A DNA stretch of 64,000 nt from Kitasatospora indigofera. Its GTDB lineage: Bacteria; Actinomycetota; Actinomycetes; Streptomycetales; Streptomycetaceae. The notes beneath the pieces are model-generated. The model had not been told where the DNA came from and did no database searches. It saw nothing but the letters and a program-made list of their open reading frames with translations. Shown here in pieces: positions 62,798-64,000 of this stretch (position 1 is its first letter; every line of letters starts with the position of its first letter). Location of the stretch: positions 100,054-164,053 of the forward strand of contig NZ_BNBO01000014.1 of the NCBI RefSeq assembly GCF_014655955.1, in the 5' to 3' direction. The translations under genes were made by a program, and so were the position numbers.

Positions 62798-63550
62798 ATG
62801 CACGACGACACGCTGAACACCGAAACGGCAGCGCCGCCGGCCGGTCCGGCGACGGACGGCCACCCGCAGGCCCACGACGATCCGCGCGATCTGACGGAGC
62901 TGGCCGCGGGCCTGCTGCGTGGGCGGGGCAGCGGCAGCCGGGTGATCCTCGGCCTCACCGGTCCGCCCGCGGCGGGCAAGTCCACGCTCGCCCGGCACCT
63001 GGTCGCCGAGGTGTGCCGCTCCGAGGGCCCCGACACCGCGGCCTACCTCCCGCTGGACGGCTTCCACCTCTCCAACGCCCAGCTGGACCGCCTCGGCCTG
63101 CGTTCCCGCAAGGGCGCCCCGAGCACCTTCGACGCCCACGGGTACGCCGCCCTGCTCCGCCGGGTCGCCGAGGACCGCTTCCACGACATCTACGTCCCCG
63201 ACTTCGACCGCGAGCTGGACGAGCCGGTGGCGGCCCGCCACCTGATCACCCCGCGGACCCGGCTCGTCATCACCGAGGGCAACTACCTCTCCTCGGCCGA
63301 CACCCCTTGGCCGGCGGCCCGTGCCCTGCTCCGCGAACTCTGGTACGTCGACGCCGAGGACACCGTCCGGGAAGAGCGGCTCGTCCGCCGGCACATGGCG
63401 GGCGGACAGCCCGAGACCGAGGCCCGACACCGGGTCAGCTCGAACGACCACCCGAACGGCGAGTACGTGAAGGCGGCCCGGGAGGGTTGCAGCAGGACCG
63501 TCCGGCCGGGGCGTTTGCCTCAGCCGCCCGCTGCGCGTAGTGTTGACTAG
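62798..63550 (+). CDS. Nucleoside/nucleotide kinase family protein (uridine kinase-like)
   Basis: The 250-aa protein has a P-loop (GLTGPPAAGKST, about residue 52), the PLDGFHLSNAQLDRLGLRSRKGAPSTFDAHGY segment and YVPDFDRELDEPVA, matching the phosphoribulokinase/uridine kinase-like family. The C-terminal NDHPNGEYVKAA is typical of actinobacterial members. It phosphorylates a nucleoside or related sugar. ATG 62798 has no ribosome site; TAGGGT six bases upstream suggests a leaderless mRNA. The final 20 residues look atypical. Confidence 0.88.
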   Translation: MHDDTLNTETAAPPAGPATDGHPQAHDDPRDLTELAAGLLRGRGSGSRVILGLTGPPAAGKSTLARHLVAEVCRSEGPDTAAYLPLDGFHLSNAQLDRLGLRSRKGAPSTFDAHGYAALLRRVAEDRFHDIYVPDFDRELDEPVAARHLITPRTRLVITEGNYLSSADTPWPAARALLRELWYVDAEDTVREERLVRRHMAGGQPETEARHRVSSNDHPNGEYVKAAREGCSRTVRPGRLPQPPAARSVD

Positions 63551-64000
63551 TCGCTCGGCAGGGAGCACCGGACACGCAGTCAGCGCGGACGGTCCCGGGG
63601 CGGCCACTCCACGAACCACCTTCCATCGCATCGTCATGGGTTTTTTCGCTTCGGCGTATTCCTGTGCGGTTAATTGGCGTGTGTGTGTTTAGCGGATTGG
63701 CTTGGATTCGCCTTTCGGGGCGGGGCTGGGCTAGAGTTTGAGGCGTCGGACGGACCGTCAGGTCGGGCCGGCGAAAGCCTCCTGAAGGCCGGGACACACG
63801 AAAGACTCTGATAGAGTCTGGGAGTGCCGAAAGGTCGAAGGAAAGCAAGGCAGGGAAGCGAAACTCCGGAAAACGGAGCGGAAAGCATCTGCTAAGCTGG
63901 AAACACGAAAGAACGAAGCGCCCGGAGAGTTCACAAGAGTGGCTCGAAGGAAGTGTCCGTTCCTTGAGAACTCAACAGCGTGCCAAAAGTCAACGCCAGA
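63551..64000 (+). promoter_or_regulatory. rRNA operon promoter and leader region
   Basis: The last 40 bases, with TTGAGAACTCAACAGCGTGCC and AAAAGTCAACGCC, match the streptomycete leader that runs into 16S rRNA. Upstream, -10-like hexamers TAGAGT (63732-63737), TAGAGT (63812-63817) and TAAGCT (63893-63898) are about 80 bp apart, consistent with tandem rrn promoters. The hairpin at 63803-63819 (AGACTCT, GAT, AGAGTCT) covers the second of them. The 16S gene begins beyond the right edge. Confidence 0.88.

Noticed and set aside
63700..63712. Canonical -35 boxes for the rRNA promoters
   Set aside because: TTGGAT at 63702 is 24 bp from the -10 at 63732, too far; no convincing -35 could be assigned to any of the three -10-like hexamers.

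Overview
This is a high-GC actinobacterial chromosome segment, most likely Streptomyces or a close relative such as Kitasatospora. The evidence is an AdpA-type master regulator with an in-frame TTA codon next to orn, a CebR/beta-glucosidase pair with the classical 14-bp CebR operators, a DesE-like siderophore receptor behind an iron box, an ActIII-type ketoreductase with a SARP regulator, and a streptomycete rRNA-operon leader at the right edge. All assignments were made by reading the sequence; no database search was run.

Layout. (1) 1-12.1 kb: the flank of an aromatic (type II) polyketide cluster. It holds an NmrA-like reductase, a PNPOx-like protein, a four-gene operon ending in an F420-type LLM oxidoreductase and a hypothetical protein, an ActIII-type C-9 ketoreductase, an NTF2/SnoaL-like protein, a SARP activator, an atypical NarL/DesR-type regulator, a metallo-beta-lactamase-fold protein, a flavin reductase, a carboxyltransferase and a FrnE-like DsbA protein. 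KS/CLF/ACP genes are absent and probably lie left of base 1. Five promoters carry the same SARP-box layout (7-mer, 4 bp, 7-mer, 8 bp, -10). (2) 12.2-18 kb: two identical tRNA-Lys(CTT) genes flank a quinone oxidoreductase, a Na+/H+ antiporter, pgi and an ABM-like protein. (3) 18-24 kb: a coupled operon of a Cas4/RecB-like Fe-S nuclease, a large unknown protein and an SF1 helicase. (4) 24-34 kb: phosphatase, TPR regulator, spermidine synthase-like protein, bglC and cebR. (5) 34-41 kb: tRNA-His, orn, adpA, GNAT, HAD and universal stress proteins, with many low-complexity expansions. (6) 41.8-49.1 kb: a leucine/acyl-CoA catabolic operon under a divergent TetR regulator. (7) 49.8-58.4 kb: a giant fused ABC exporter, ATP-grasp, Nudix, an HTH-containing unknown and desE. 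(8) 58.7-63.5 kb: an amino-acid permease, an auxiliary tryptophanyl-tRNA synthetase behind a complete Trp-Trp attenuator, an LD-carboxypeptidase and a nucleoside kinase. (9) 63.6-64 kb: rRNA promoter/leader region; the 16S gene should begin just past the edge.

The most noteworthy points are the reconstructed SARP regulon, the phosphoacceptor-less response regulator beside it, the nuclease-unknown-helicase cassette, the ladder of ATGA-overlapping mini-ORFs in the cebR leader, the paired MerR-type promoters of frnE and qor, and the trp attenuator.
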